From Palsa-892 sp963751615 (lineage in GTDB: Bacteria; Pseudomonadota; Alphaproteobacteria; Rhizobiales; Xanthobacteraceae), in assembly GCA_963751615.1 (NCBI GenBank), contig CAVVVG010000005.1, positions 434,001 to 498,000 of the forward strand: DNA of 64,000 bases, in the 5' to 3' direction. The position numbers were made by a program, and so were the translations under genes. Below are positions 42,051 to 51,931 of the stretch, piece by piece (within the stretch, counting starts at the first letter, position 1; every line of letters begins with the position of its first letter). The notes beneath the pieces were generated by a model that saw only the letters and a program-made list of their open reading frames with translations, searched no databases and was not told the DNA's origin.

Positions 42051-42560
42051 ATGACCAACCGAATCGATTTCGAACCAGTGTTTTTTGCGCCGTTCGTTTC
42101 CACGGTGATGAAAGTCAACTCTTCCTGGATCGATTATAACGGCCACCTCAACATGGCTTACTACAACGTGCTGATTGACCATGCGGTCGATGAAGCGTTT
42201 CTGCTGGTAGGCTTTGGTCCCAACTACGTGCGCGACCGTAGCGCCTCCTTTTTCACGGCTGAGGCACACGTTCGCTATCTGCGTGAGCTGAAGGCAGCCG
42301 AGCCGGTGCGCGTGACGCTGCGGCTGATCGATTATGATGATAAGCGGCTGCACCTTTATGCCGAGTTGCATCATGCTACGGAAGGTTGGCTCTCCGCGAC
42401 GTCCGAACAGCTGGCGTTGCATGTCGATATGAAAGCAAAGAAAGTCGCACCATTTCCCGACGACGTGCTGGAACGGCTTGCCTTGATGAAATCGGCCCAC
42501 GGCCCTTTGCCTTTGCCCTCGTCGATCGGACGCGCGATCGGCATGCGCCCGCGTAGCTGA
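42051..42560 (+). CDS. Acyl-CoA thioesterase (4HBT hotdog family)
   Basis: A 169-residue hotdog-fold protein. The active-site region WIDYNGHLNMAYYNVLIDHAVDEAF (residues about 26-50) contains the Asp and HLN residues of the 4-hydroxybenzoyl-CoA thioesterase type, followed by strands FFTAEAHVRYLRELKAAEPVRVTLRLIDYDDKRLHLY (key part HVRYLREL). The ATG at 42051 has a weak ribosome site; the next ATG at 42108 is also possible. The last 40 residues are a Pro-rich tail. Some relatives sit with carnitine catabolism genes; here it diverges from the FAD oxidase, so its substrate is not clear. Confidence 0.85.
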   Translation: MTNRIDFEPVFFAPFVSTVMKVNSSWIDYNGHLNMAYYNVLIDHAVDEAFLLVGFGPNYVRDRSASFFTAEAHVRYLRELKAAEPVRVTLRLIDYDDKRLHLYAELHHATEGWLSATSEQLALHVDMKAKKVAPFPDDVLERLALMKSAHGPLPLPSSIGRAIGMRPRS

Positions 42561-42749
42561 TCTGCATCCAGCGCATCTTTCAAAATTCGTTTCCTAACAA
42601 TTGTCTAATTAACCCATGCGCGATACGCAGGTGGGGCATGCGTCGAACTGACCCGCTTCGTCACACGAATTTGTTTATTTAATTACATAAGCTTTTTAGG
42701 AAACGTGCTTCAAGCAAGTTGCAACCCGTAATTTTAAGGACAATACGCT

Positions 42750-42914
42750 ATGATTGCTCTCGCTAATTTTTTCACAGGCATCTACGACGTACTCATGAAC
42801 TGGCGTATGCGTCAGGCCGAAATCGAAATTCGCCAGTACGCCAATCTCATTCCCCACAGTCCAAAATTAAAAGCCACCTATGCGAATGCGAGAGCACTTC
42901 CGTTTGTGAAATAG
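42750..42914 (+). CDS. Hypothetical 54-residue protein
   Basis: A short frame with a good AAGGA ribosome site nine bases before its ATG. It starts MIALANFFTGIYDVLMNW, continues RMRQAEIEIRQYANLIP and ends ARALPFVK. The first 18 residues could be an amphipathic helix that touches the membrane; the middle is a charged helix. No family is recognised. The 190 bases upstream are AT-rich with TTGTTTATTT-like promoter sequence and hold no other gene. Its stop codon directly abuts the stop of prmA on the other strand, which suggests real gene limits on both sides. Confidence 0.55.
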   Translation: MIALANFFTGIYDVLMNWRMRQAEIEIRQYANLIPHSPKLKATYANARALPFVK

Positions 42915-43808
42915 TTATGTTTTGCGACGCACCAACGTAAGCGTCGTCCAGCCTTCGATCGTTTCACGGTGAAGCAAAGTCAATCCGTTTGCGTGCCAGA
43001 TTGCAAGCACCGCATTGGCCTGCGACTGCAGCACCCCTGAAAGAATTACGGTTGCGCGCGGCGCAAGCAGCAATCGGACCGGCCGAGCCAGCTGCTTCAA
43101 GGTGGGCAGCAAAATATTGGCAAGAACAAAATCATAAGGCGATCCGGCACGGATCAATGGCGCATTCACGCCGGCGGCCCGTGTAATCTGCACAAACTTT
43201 CCTGCATGGTTGGCCTGTACATTCGCACGTACTGTCTTTACGGAAACCGGATCGATGTCGCCCGCAATTACTTTGCATCGGATTCTACGCGCCAACGCAA
43301 TCGCAAGAACCCCCGTTCCTGTTCCCAAATCGAGGGCATGTTTTGGGCGCCATGAACGTCCCGACCGTTCGATGGCTGCGAGGCATCCTTGCGTCGTACC
43401 ATGATGGCCGGTGCCGAAGGCAAGCGCCGCTTCGATTTCAATACCAATCCGATTAGGCATGATTTTGGGGCGATCGTGCGCGCCATGAACGACAAAAGGC
43501 CCAACACACACAGGTGGCAAGCCCTCAAGGCTTGCCACGACCCAATCTTTCGGAGCGACTGTTTCAAACAAGGCGTGCTCAGCCACGTCCCGCGAAACAG
43601 TACACAATAATTCCTTGATGGTGGCACGATCAGGTTCGTCGACGAAGTGAACCTCTACAGTCCAGCCCGTATCGCTTTCGAAGGCCGACGCCGCGACCGT
43701 TTCCGCCTCGAATGTCTCAACGAAAAGATAAGCAATGCGCTTCGCTGAAACCTCATCCGTGGAAGCCCGCATGACAAACGTCGAGCGGCTTGAGGTCGCA
43801 TCACTCAT
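42915..43808 (-). CDS. prmA: 50S ribosomal protein L11 methyltransferase
   Basis: PrmA trimethylates ribosomal protein L11. The 297 residues run from ATG 43808; a TTG three codons upstream overlaps the uvrD stop. The N-terminal L11-binding region is followed by the SAM domain: GTGHHGTTQGCLAA, motif I DLGTGTGVLAIALARR near 160, GDIDPVSVKTVRANVQANHA near 185, and the NILLPTL motif IV near 230. It follows uvrD by five bases in the same direction. The call is firm. Confidence 0.93.
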   Translation of the reverse strand: MSDATSSRSTFVMRASTDEVSAKRIAYLFVETFEAETVAASAFESDTGWTVEVHFVDEPDRATIKELLCTVSRDVAEHALFETVAPKDWVVASLEGLPPVCVGPFVVHGAHDRPKIMPNRIGIEIEAALAFGTGHHGTTQGCLAAIERSGRSWRPKHALDLGTGTGVLAIALARRIRCKVIAGDIDPVSVKTVRANVQANHAGKFVQITRAAGVNAPLIRAGSPYDFVLANILLPTLKQLARPVRLLLAPRATVILSGVLQSQANAVLAIWHANGLTLLHRETIEGWTTLTLVRRKT

Positions 43809-43813
43809 GAATA

Positions 43814-46168
43814 TCAAGCAGCCTGCAGAAAACTATTGATCACTCGCTTTTCGCCTGCCTTATCGAATTGAACCGTGAGCTTGTTGCCGTCGATCCCCGT
43901 TACTTCGCCATAGCCGAACTTCTGATGAAAGACGCGCTGGCCGAGCGCAAAACCATCGCCGCCAGTTGATTTTGCCACGATCTTGCCGTCGATCGTAACC
44001 GGCCCGCCCTTGAAACCGCGCTGATGCAAGCTAGCAAATCCTTTTCGGTTGTTCTCGCTCCGTTGCGCTCGGCCGCGCTGCCAGCCCGGCGTGCTATAGG
44101 TCGACGAAAACGGCTCAACGCGATCGAAGCGGCTGGTCGGCTGCCCCCAGCCGCCTTTTGCTTCTGACACCTCGACACTTTTTTCCGGTAATTCGTCGAG
44201 AAAACGGCTGGGTACGGTCGTATTCCACATGCCATGAATCCGTCGGTGCGAAGCGAAATAGATCTTCGCGCGTTTGCGTGCCCGCGTCAGGCCGACATGC
44301 GCAAGCCGCCGCTCTTCCTCAAGACCGGCACGTCCCTGGTCGTCGAGCGAACGTTGATGCGGAAGCAATCCCTCTTCCCAGCCGGGCAAAAACACCGTGT
44401 CGAATTCCAGCCCCTTTGCGGAATGAAGCGTCATGATGTTGACCGCATCGCTCGTGGCTCCGCTTTCAGCATCCATCACCAGCGAAATATGTTCGAGAAA
44501 ACCCGAAAGATTCTCAAACTGCTCCATCGAGCGCACAAGCTCCTTCAGATTTTCGAGACGTCCGGCGGCTTCCGCCGAGCGTTCTTTCTGCCACATGTCG
44601 GTATAACCGGATTCTTCGAGCACAATCTCGGCAAGCTCCGTGTGCGATATCGATTCGAGTTGTTGGCGCCAGCGGTCGAAGGAAGCGATTAGATCTCGCA
44701 GAGCCGTGCGCGGTTTCAGTTTCAGTTTCTCGGTCGCAACAATCGCACGCGCGGATTCCAGGAGCGGCATATTACACGCTCGCGCGTGATCATGCAGCGT
44801 TTGCAGTGTTGAGTCGCCGAGACCCCGCTTCGGCACATTCACAATACGCTCGAACGCGAGGTCGTCTGCCGGCTGCACGATGCAGCGAAAGTAGGCAAGC
44901 GCGTCGCGAATTTCTGCCCGCTCATAGAAGCGCGGGCCCCCGATTACACGATAGGGTAAGCCGAGGGTAACAAAACGATCCTCGAATTCGCGCATTTGAA
45001 ACGATGCGCGAACGAGAATGGAGATTTCCGAAAGCTTATGCCCCTTACGGTGCAGGTTTTCAATCTGATTGCCGATATCGCGCGCCTCTTCCTCAGAATC
45101 CCAAGCGCCCGTGACGGAGACTTTTTCACCGTCCTCGTCTTCGGTGTGCAATGTCTTGCCGAGACGACTTTCATTATGCGTAATCAGATGCGAGGCAGCT
45201 GAAAGAATATGCCCCGTCGAACGATAATTGCGCTCCAAGCGAACAACCTTTGCACCAAGAAAATCGTTCTCAAAACGCAAAATGTTATCAACCTCAGCGC
45301 CGCGCCAGCCATAGATCGACTGATCGTCATCGCCGACGCAGCAAAGATTTCGCGCGCCCTGCGCCAGCAGCCGCAACCACAGATATTGCGCGACGTTTGT
45401 ATCTTGATACTCGTCAACGAGCATGTAGCGAAAGCGCGCTTGATATTGTGCGAGGACATCGGGCTGCGTTCCGAACATCCTTAGATTTTCCAGGAGCAGA
45501 TCGCCGAAATCGACCGCATTCAGTGTTTTCAGGCGCGCCTGATAAGCGGCGTAGAGTTGCTGCCCACGGCCATTCGCGAACGACATTGTCTCGCCCGCCG
45601 GAACCTTGTCCGGCAGCAGGCCGCGGTTCTTCCAACCGTCGATCATCCCGGCGAGCAGCCGTGCGGGCCAACGCTTGTCATCAATATTGGCTGCGCCGAG
45701 AATTTGTTTCAACAGCCGGATTTGATCATCGGCATCAAGAATCGTGAAATTCGACTTAAGCCCGACCAACTCGGCGTGGCGACGCAGGATCTTCGCACCG
45801 ATGGAGTGAAAGGTGCCAAGCCAAGGCATACCCTCGACGGCCTCCCCAACCATAACGGCAACGCGCTCCTTCATCTCGCGCGCGGCACGGTTAGTGAATG
45901 TCACCGAAAGAATCTCAAACGGTCGAGCCCGGCCCGTCGCAAGCAAGTGCGCGACACGGGTCGTGAGCACACGCGTCTTGCCGGTACCGGCACCGGCGAG
46001 CACCAGAACAGGCCCGTCGAGCGACTCGACTGCTTCCCGTTGCTGCGGATTCAGCCCTTCGAGATAGGCGGCATTGCCAGTGGCGGCCGCATGGGCACGC
46101 GCGGCAATGCCACCCGGCCTTGGCGCCGGGCGATCAAAATTGCGTTCCTGTTTAAACGGGTCGACCAA
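43814..46168 (-). CDS. uvrD: UvrD/PcrA-type ATP-dependent DNA helicase
   Basis: A superfamily 1A 3'-5' helicase for nucleotide excision and mismatch repair or for removing RecA. Walker A reads LAGAGTGKTR, followed by TFTNRAAREMKERV, the DEYQDTN Walker B block, GDDDQSIYGWRGA, and LERNYRS. Later motifs are TLHSAKGLEFDTVFLPGWEEG and EERRLAHVGLTRARKR. The C terminus holds a Tudor-like domain (FALGQRVFHQKFGYGEVTGIDGNKLTVQFD, key part VFHQKFGYGEVT). I place the start at TTG 46168, with AAAGGA before it, because the frame upstream runs into the divergent pepP gene; 784 residues result. The start is uncertain. Confidence 0.92.
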   Translation of the reverse strand: MVDPFKQERNFDRPAPRPGGIAARAHAAATGNAAYLEGLNPQQREAVESLDGPVLVLAGAGTGKTRVLTTRVAHLLATGRARPFEILSVTFTNRAAREMKERVAVMVGEAVEGMPWLGTFHSIGAKILRRHAELVGLKSNFTILDADDQIRLLKQILGAANIDDKRWPARLLAGMIDGWKNRGLLPDKVPAGETMSFANGRGQQLYAAYQARLKTLNAVDFGDLLLENLRMFGTQPDVLAQYQARFRYMLVDEYQDTNVAQYLWLRLLAQGARNLCCVGDDDQSIYGWRGAEVDNILRFENDFLGAKVVRLERNYRSTGHILSAASHLITHNESRLGKTLHTEDEDGEKVSVTGAWDSEEEARDIGNQIENLHRKGHKLSEISILVRASFQMREFEDRFVTLGLPYRVIGGPRFYERAEIRDALAYFRCIVQPADDLAFERIVNVPKRGLGDSTLQTLHDHARACNMPLLESARAIVATEKLKLKPRTALRDLIASFDRWRQQLESISHTELAEIVLEESGYTDMWQKERSAEAAGRLENLKELVRSMEQFENLSGFLEHISLVMDAESGATSDAVNIMTLHSAKGLEFDTVFLPGWEEGLLPHQRSLDDQGRAGLEEERRLAHVGLTRARKRAKIYFASHRRIHGMWNTTVPSRFLDELPEKSVEVSEAKGGWGQPTSRFDRVEPFSSTYSTPGWQRGRAQRSENNRKGFASLHQRGFKGGPVTIDGKIVAKSTGGDGFALGQRVFHQKFGYGEVTGIDGNKLTVQFDKAGEKRVINSFLQAA

Positions 46169-46279
46169 AACGAATCCTTTTGAGAACAAATTGGCACCGC
46201 GAATCGGGTTTGGCGAGGGCGCTGTATACCTTTCATGCCCGTCATGGACGGGCCTCCGTTGCGGTTCTAGAAGAGCTTC

Positions 46280-48118
46280 ATGTTCGAGGCAAAATTCCAA
46301 TCATTCGACCAAAAGACCGACCCTTCGAAGGGAAAGGAGCGCATCGCGGCGCTGCGCGCGGAGTTAGCCCGGCGAAAGCTCGACGGCTTCATTGTGCCAC
46401 GTGCCGACCCGCAGCAAAACGAATATGTGCCTGCCAATGAGGAACGGCTAGCCTGGCTTACGGGTTTTTCAGGTTCGGCGGGCGTTGCGGTCGTACTCGC
46501 TAAAAAGGCAGCGCTCTTTGTGGATGGTCGATACGCGCTGGAGGCCCGAGCCCAGGTCGATACCGCCGTACTGTCGATCAGACATCTCGTCGAGCAACCC
46601 CTTGAGGAATGGATTACAGAGAATCTAGAGCCGGGTGCGAATTTCGGCTACGACCCACGGCGCACCACCATCGACGGCGAACAAAGACTCTCGAAAGCCT
46701 GCAAACGCGCGGGCGCAAAATTGATCGCCATCGACAGTAACCCAGTGGATACGATTTGGACAGACCGGCCCGACCTGCCGCTTTCCCAGGTCGTTCTGTA
46801 TGATAGAATTTTTGCCGGCGAAAGCGCGGAAGAGAAGCTTAAGAGAATCCGAACTGAACTGGAGAAAGCGAAACTCGCAGCCGCGATCCTGTCGGACCCC
46901 TCGTCAGTCGCCTGGACGTTCAATATTCGCGGGACGGACGTTGCTCATACACCTTTGCCGATCTCCTGGGCGATCGTGCCGCGCGAAGGAAAGCCATCGC
47001 TGATCGTCGACGCCCGAAAACTCTCCAATCAGGTTCGAGACGTTTTATCAAAGCTCGCGACCATTTTGGAACCCGCGGAATTTGACGCCATGCTAGCAAA
47101 AATCTCTGGCGGAGGGAAAACCATCCGGCTGGATCAGGCGACTGCATCACGTCATCTTGCCAATATTGTCGAAAAATCAGGTGGGGTCGTGTCGAACGGT
47201 GCCGATCCCGTCACGCGCATGAAAGCGATCAAGAATCGCACTGAAATCGAAGGCGCGCGCGCCGCGCACAAACGCGACGGTGCCGCGCTTACGAAATTTC
47301 TTGCGTGGCTCGAACACGAAGCGCAGAAAGGAAAACTTACTGAAATCGACGCAGTCACCGCGCTTGAAACTTTCCGCCGTGAAACGGGAATGCTGAAGGA
47401 TGTATCGTTTCCCACAATCGCCGGTTCCGGCCCTAATGGCGCGATCGTGCATTATCACGTCAATCGGAAAAGCAACCGCGAGCTCGGAGCAAACGAACTA
47501 TTTCTAATCAACTCCGGCGCGCAATACGAAGACGGCACAACGGACGTCACGCGCACAGTCGCGATCGGCGAGCCGAGCCATGAAATGCGCCAGCGCTTCA
47601 CGCTAGTACTAAAGGGACACATAACGATCGCACGCAGCGTGTTTCCGGAAGGGACGAGCGGCGCGCAGATCGATAGTTTCGCCCGCGCCCCGCTGTGGGC
47701 TGCAGGGCTAGACTACGATCACGGGACAGGCCACGGCGTCGGCACCTATCTTTCCGTCCATGAGGGGCCTGCGCGTATCTCGAAACTCGGTACCGTCAAA
47801 CTCGAAGCCGGGATGATCCTTTCGAACGAGCCCGGCTACTATAAGACCGGCGCCTATGGCATCCGCACAGAAAATCTTGTCCTGGTCGTACCGGGACCAG
47901 TGCCGGCGGGCGGCGAAAAAAAATTGCTCGGGTTCGAAACGCTGACGCTCGCCCCGATTGATCGTCGGCTGATCTTGCCGAGTAATCTGACGCTCGAAGA
48001 GCTAACCTGGATCGACAAATATCATCGCCGCGTGCGCACTGAGATCGAGCCGTTGCTCGATGCAAGATCGCGCAAATGGCTAAATGCAGCGACAGCCCCG
48101 CTTATTCAACTAGCTTGA
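46280..48118 (+). CDS. pepP: Aminopeptidase P family protein (Xaa-Pro aminopeptidase)
   Basis: A cytosolic metallopeptidase that removes N-terminal residues before proline. The 612 residues are of the long, three-domain type: two creatinase-like N-terminal domains (LARRKLDGFIVPRADPQQNEYVP near 30, WLTGFSGSAG) and the M24 catalytic domain, with metal ligands in NSGAQYEDGTTDVTRT, GTGHGVGTYLSVHEGP and SNEPGYY. A final domain of about 60 residues closes with LTWIDKYHRRVR. An AGAAGAG site precedes the ATG. Its end overlaps ligA by 17 bases tail to tail. Confidence 0.92.
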   Translation: MFEAKFQSFDQKTDPSKGKERIAALRAELARRKLDGFIVPRADPQQNEYVPANEERLAWLTGFSGSAGVAVVLAKKAALFVDGRYALEARAQVDTAVLSIRHLVEQPLEEWITENLEPGANFGYDPRRTTIDGEQRLSKACKRAGAKLIAIDSNPVDTIWTDRPDLPLSQVVLYDRIFAGESAEEKLKRIRTELEKAKLAAAILSDPSSVAWTFNIRGTDVAHTPLPISWAIVPREGKPSLIVDARKLSNQVRDVLSKLATILEPAEFDAMLAKISGGGKTIRLDQATASRHLANIVEKSGGVVSNGADPVTRMKAIKNRTEIEGARAAHKRDGAALTKFLAWLEHEAQKGKLTEIDAVTALETFRRETGMLKDVSFPTIAGSGPNGAIVHYHVNRKSNRELGANELFLINSGAQYEDGTTDVTRTVAIGEPSHEMRQRFTLVLKGHITIARSVFPEGTSGAQIDSFARAPLWAAGLDYDHGTGHGVGTYLSVHEGPARISKLGTVKLEAGMILSNEPGYYKTGAYGIRTENLVLVVPGPVPAGGEKKLLGFETLTLAPIDRRLILPSNLTLEELTWIDKYHRRVRTEIEPLLDARSRKWLNAATAPLIQLA

Positions 48119-50201
48119 ACCAGTCGTCCTCGGTCAGCACTTTAATATTGTGCTTCTTCGCTTCCACGAGCTTTGAGCCTGCTCCCGGCCCTGCGACGAC
48201 GTAGTCGGTCTTCTTCGACACTGACCCCGCGACCTTCGCGCCAAGGCGCTCGGCCATCGCCTTCGCCTCCTCGCGCGTGATCTTTTCAAGCGCGCCAGTG
48301 AAAACAACCGTCTTACCAGATACGGGACTATCACTTTTCACGGGCTCCATCGGTTCAATTTCGACGTGCTTTAGGAGCGAGTTGAATGCCTTCAGATTCC
48401 GCTTCTCCTTGAAAAACTCCACCACCGCTTGCGCGACGACCTCGCCAATTCCATTGATGTTGGTGAGTTCCTGAAACGCCTCGCTCTCCGTTTTCACCGC
48501 CGCAAATGCACTGTCTCGAAACTCTTCTGCCGTGCGATAATGACGTGCAAGACGGACTGCATTCGTCTCGCCAATGTGGCGTATCCCCAGGGCGTAAATG
48601 AAACGGTTGAGCGCAATTTTCCGCCGCACTTCGATCGCCGCAAATAAATTCTTGGCCGACGTATCCCCCCAGCCTTCGCGATCAACAATATCCTTTAGTT
48701 TCAATGTAAAAATGTCGGCAGGTTCAGCAATCAGCTTGTCGTTGAAAAAGGCCTCGATCTGTTTCTCGCCCAGGCCCTCAATGTCGAAGGCATTACGCGA
48801 AACGAAATGCCTCAGGCGCTCGATAGCTTGCGCGGGACAAATCAAAATGCCCGTGCAGCGACGCACAGCATCTTCCTTGCCGGTTTCAGGATCAACCTCG
48901 CGCACGGCATGGCTGCCGCACACGGGACAAACAGTCGGAAATTGATAAGGCTTAGCATTCTTCGGCCGCCTGTCGAGCACAACACCGAGCACTTGAGGAA
49001 TCACGTCGCCCGCGCGCTGAATTTTGACCGTGTCGCCGATCCGTACACCCTTGCGGGCGATTTCGTCCTCATTGTGAAGGGTGGCATGAGACACGACGAC
49101 GCCGCCAACAGTGACGGGCTGCAGAACCGCCGTTGGAGTCAAAGCACCGGTTCGGCCAACGGTGATCAAAATGTTCTTGACTATTGTCGTCGCTTTTTCA
49201 GCCGGAAATTTATGTGCGATCGCCCAACGTGGGGTACGCGAGACAGCGCCTAACCGAGTCTGCCAGTCGATTCGATCGAGCTTGTAGACAACGCCATCAA
49301 TGTCATATCCCAGTTTAGCGCGCCTGTTCTCGATCTCGCGATAATGCGCGAGCATGTCGTCGACACTATTGCAGACCTTGGCCAATGGGTTGGTTGGTAG
49401 ACCCCATTCCTTGAATGCTTGCATGGCGCTGTACTGCGAGTTGGACGGCAGTTTGCTGGCTTCGCCCCATCCATACGCAAAAAACCGTAACGGCCGGCTC
49501 GCAGTGATCGAAGGGTCGAGCTGGCGCAAACTCCCTGCTGCCGCATTGCGTGGATTGGCGAAAATTTGCTTTCCCGCCTTTTCCTGCCGCTTGTTGAGCG
49601 CGAAGAAATCGTCGTGCCCCATATAAACTTCGCCACGTACCTCAATGATGTTGGGAACATCCTTGCCCTTTAGTTGTTGGGGCGCTTCCTTGATCGTCCT
49701 TAAATTCGCAGTGATATCCTCGCCTTCCGCGCCATCTCCGCGTGTCGCAGCAGTCCTTAAGATCCCCTTTTCATAGCGGAGCGAGCAAGAGAGACCGTCG
49801 ATCTTCGGCTCGGCCAGAAATTTAATTTCGGCGTCGCCTTTCAGTCCGAGAAAGCGACGCACGCGTTCGACAAATTCCGTAACGTCTTCTTCGGTGAAAC
49901 CGTTGGCGAGCGAAAGCATTGGCACTGCGTGCCGCACCTTGGCGAATTTTGCCGCTGGCGCTGCACCAACCTTCAGCGACAGGCTAGCCAGCGTGCGCAA
50001 ATTTGGAAAACGTTGCTCAATCGTTTCGTAGCGCTTGCGCAATGCGTCATAGTCCGCATCTGAAATTTGCGGCGAATCCTTCTGATAATAAAGCCTGTCG
50101 TGTTCCGAAATTTCGTCTTCAAGCCGCGCGTGTTCGGACTTGGCTTCCTTTTCGCTCATTTCTTCGATGGGCTTCGTCGCGCCGCCTGCGCGCCTTTTCA
50201 T
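48102..50201 (-). CDS. ligA: NAD-dependent DNA ligase
   Basis: LigA seals nicks in DNA with NAD as cofactor. The 699 residues show all family domains: Ia with HDRLYYQKDSPQISDADYD, the adenylation domain with AMP-linked Lys133 in AEPKIDGLS, the OB fold after RWAIAHKFPAEKATT, a four-Cys zinc finger (CPVCG ... RRCTGILICPAQ), helix-hairpin-helix repeats, and a C-terminal BRCT domain with GKTVVFTGALEKITREEAK. Its start overlaps the recN stop by four bases. The leading MKRRAGGATK is extra compared with E. coli. Secure. Confidence 0.97.
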   Translation of the reverse strand: MKRRAGGATKPIEEMSEKEAKSEHARLEDEISEHDRLYYQKDSPQISDADYDALRKRYETIEQRFPNLRTLASLSLKVGAAPAAKFAKVRHAVPMLSLANGFTEEDVTEFVERVRRFLGLKGDAEIKFLAEPKIDGLSCSLRYEKGILRTAATRGDGAEGEDITANLRTIKEAPQQLKGKDVPNIIEVRGEVYMGHDDFFALNKRQEKAGKQIFANPRNAAAGSLRQLDPSITASRPLRFFAYGWGEASKLPSNSQYSAMQAFKEWGLPTNPLAKVCNSVDDMLAHYREIENRRAKLGYDIDGVVYKLDRIDWQTRLGAVSRTPRWAIAHKFPAEKATTIVKNILITVGRTGALTPTAVLQPVTVGGVVVSHATLHNEDEIARKGVRIGDTVKIQRAGDVIPQVLGVVLDRRPKNAKPYQFPTVCPVCGSHAVREVDPETGKEDAVRRCTGILICPAQAIERLRHFVSRNAFDIEGLGEKQIEAFFNDKLIAEPADIFTLKLKDIVDREGWGDTSAKNLFAAIEVRRKIALNRFIYALGIRHIGETNAVRLARHYRTAEEFRDSAFAAVKTESEAFQELTNINGIGEVVAQAVVEFFKEKRNLKAFNSLLKHVEIEPMEPVKSDSPVSGKTVVFTGALEKITREEAKAMAERLGAKVAGSVSKKTDYVVAGPGAGSKLVEAKKHNIKVLTEDDWFKLVE

Positions 50202-51868
50202 CGCGTGGCTCCCACGATCAGCTGTTCCGCGGCGGCACGCGCTTCTTCGGTGACCTCGGCACCCGCCAACATACGTGCGATTTCCTCACGTTTATGTTTC
50301 GGATCTAGTGCACGCATGCGCGTGACAACACGTTTTTCGCCTGCCGGTTCCTTAAAGACCAAAAAATGATGGGACGCGCGTGCAGCTACTTGCGGCGCGT
50401 GCGTCACCGAAAATACCTGCACTTTCTTGCCAAGTCGCGCGAGACGCGCGCCGATCGCATCCGATACGGCACCGCCCACTGCGGTATCAATCTCATCAAA
50501 GATCAATGTGGGCGCCGAACCCCGGTCGGCAAGAACAACCTTCAGCGCGAGCAGAAAACGCGAAAGTTCGCCACCGGAAGCGACTTTCATCATCGGTCCC
50601 GGCTTCGAACCCGGATTCGTCCGCACCCAAAATTCGATGCGATCCTGCCCCTCGGGCCCGACCGTTGCGGGATCACTCGCAATCTTCGTTATGAATTCCG
50701 CGCGTTCCAGTTTTAGCGGGGCAAGCTCCGCATTCACCGCCTTATCAAGAACTATGCCCGTCTTCTTTCGCACGATCGAAAGTTTTTCCGCGGCGGCGCG
50801 GTAGCTGGCTTCTGTTTCTTTCACCTTTCTTTCGAGTAAAGCGAAATTTTCTGCGCTCTTGTCGATCGCTTCGAGATCGATTGCAAAGCGCGCAGCGACA
50901 GCCGGAAGCTCTTCCACCGTCGTGCCGTATTTTCGAGCCGCCGCGCGCAAACCGAACAGTCGCTCTTCGATCCGCTCTAATTCCTTTGGGTCGAAATCAG
51001 CGGTGCCAAGCGCGTGTTCGAGCCCGTGGCGCGCTTCTTCGAGAGCAGTCAGCGCTGCTTCCAGCGCTTTCACAGGCGTACCGACGAGATCTGCAGCATC
51101 CGTCATGCGCCGCTCAAGACGCCGTAACGAAGCCGAAAGTGAGGGCACCGGATTGGCGGGGCCCGCTACCGTTTCGTGCGCATCGCGCAGATCGTCCGCA
51201 ACTTTTTCTGCGCGCATCATCGCGGCGCGGCAATCCGCCAATTCTTTTTCCTCTCCCAGCTTGGGCGCGAGAGAGGTCAACTCATCGACCGAATGGCGGA
51301 TATAATCGGCTTCCGCGAATGCTTTCGTGAGCCTGGCGCGCTCGGTTTCGACGGCCAACACTGCTTCACGCCAAGCACGATACAGTTTTCCCGTTTCTTC
51401 CACCTTGTCGAGATGTCCGGCAAAGGCGTCCAGCAACGAACGATGCGTCACGGAATCGACCAGCGCACGCTCGTCATGCTGACCATGGATTTCCACGAGT
51501 TTTCGCCCAACCTCTCGCAATACCTGTACGCTAACGGGTTGGTCGTTGATGAAGGCGCGGGTGCGCCCGTCTAAGAACTGCACCCGCCGCAAGATCATTT
51601 CGCTCTCGCCATTGATGCCGTTCACCGCCAATATTTCACGCGCCGGATGATTTTTCACGACCTCGAAGGCAGCGACCACTTGTCCCTGTTCCGTGCCCTG
51701 ACGGACCAGTGAGGCATCCCCACGCGAGCCGAGCGCCAACGCAAAGGCGTCGAGGATAATCGATTTTCCTGCCCCTGTTTCGCCGGTCAGCACGGAAAGC
51801 TGGGGCGCGAGGTCAATGTCGAGACGATCGATGAGAGCGATGTCACGAATGGAGAGATGGACCAGCAT
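50198..51868 (-). CDS. recN: DNA repair protein RecN
   Basis: RecN is an SMC-like ATPase that helps repair double-strand breaks. The 556 residues begin MLVHLSIRDIALIDRLDIDL and hold Walker A LTGETGAGKSI near 33, the IHGQHDERALVD block, two central coiled-coil arms, the signature LSRFLLALKVVL and Walker B PTLIFDEIDTAVGG near 455, with the VTHAPQVAA switch. It lies between bamD and ligA, a common alphaproteobacterial order, and overlaps ligA by four bases. Confidence 0.96.
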   Translation of the reverse strand: MLVHLSIRDIALIDRLDIDLAPQLSVLTGETGAGKSIILDAFALALGSRGDASLVRQGTEQGQVVAAFEVVKNHPAREILAVNGINGESEMILRRVQFLDGRTRAFINDQPVSVQVLREVGRKLVEIHGQHDERALVDSVTHRSLLDAFAGHLDKVEETGKLYRAWREAVLAVETERARLTKAFAEADYIRHSVDELTSLAPKLGEEKELADCRAAMMRAEKVADDLRDAHETVAGPANPVPSLSASLRRLERRMTDAADLVGTPVKALEAALTALEEARHGLEHALGTADFDPKELERIEERLFGLRAAARKYGTTVEELPAVAARFAIDLEAIDKSAENFALLERKVKETEASYRAAAEKLSIVRKKTGIVLDKAVNAELAPLKLERAEFITKIASDPATVGPEGQDRIEFWVRTNPGSKPGPMMKVASGGELSRFLLALKVVLADRGSAPTLIFDEIDTAVGGAVSDAIGARLARLGKKVQVFSVTHAPQVAARASHHFLVFKEPAGEKRVVTRMRALDPKHKREEIARMLAGAEVTEEARAAAEQLIVGATR

Positions 51869-51931
51869 TTGCGCTGGAGTCTATCTCAAGTGCGGCTCGG
51901 GTCGAAATCCTGATGTGGGAAGCGTCGAATG

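Noticed and set aside
43814..46300. uvrD start at 46300
   Set aside because: It would use a TTG inside the divergent pepP gene and encode an N terminus unlike any helicase; TTG 46168 has a ribosome site.
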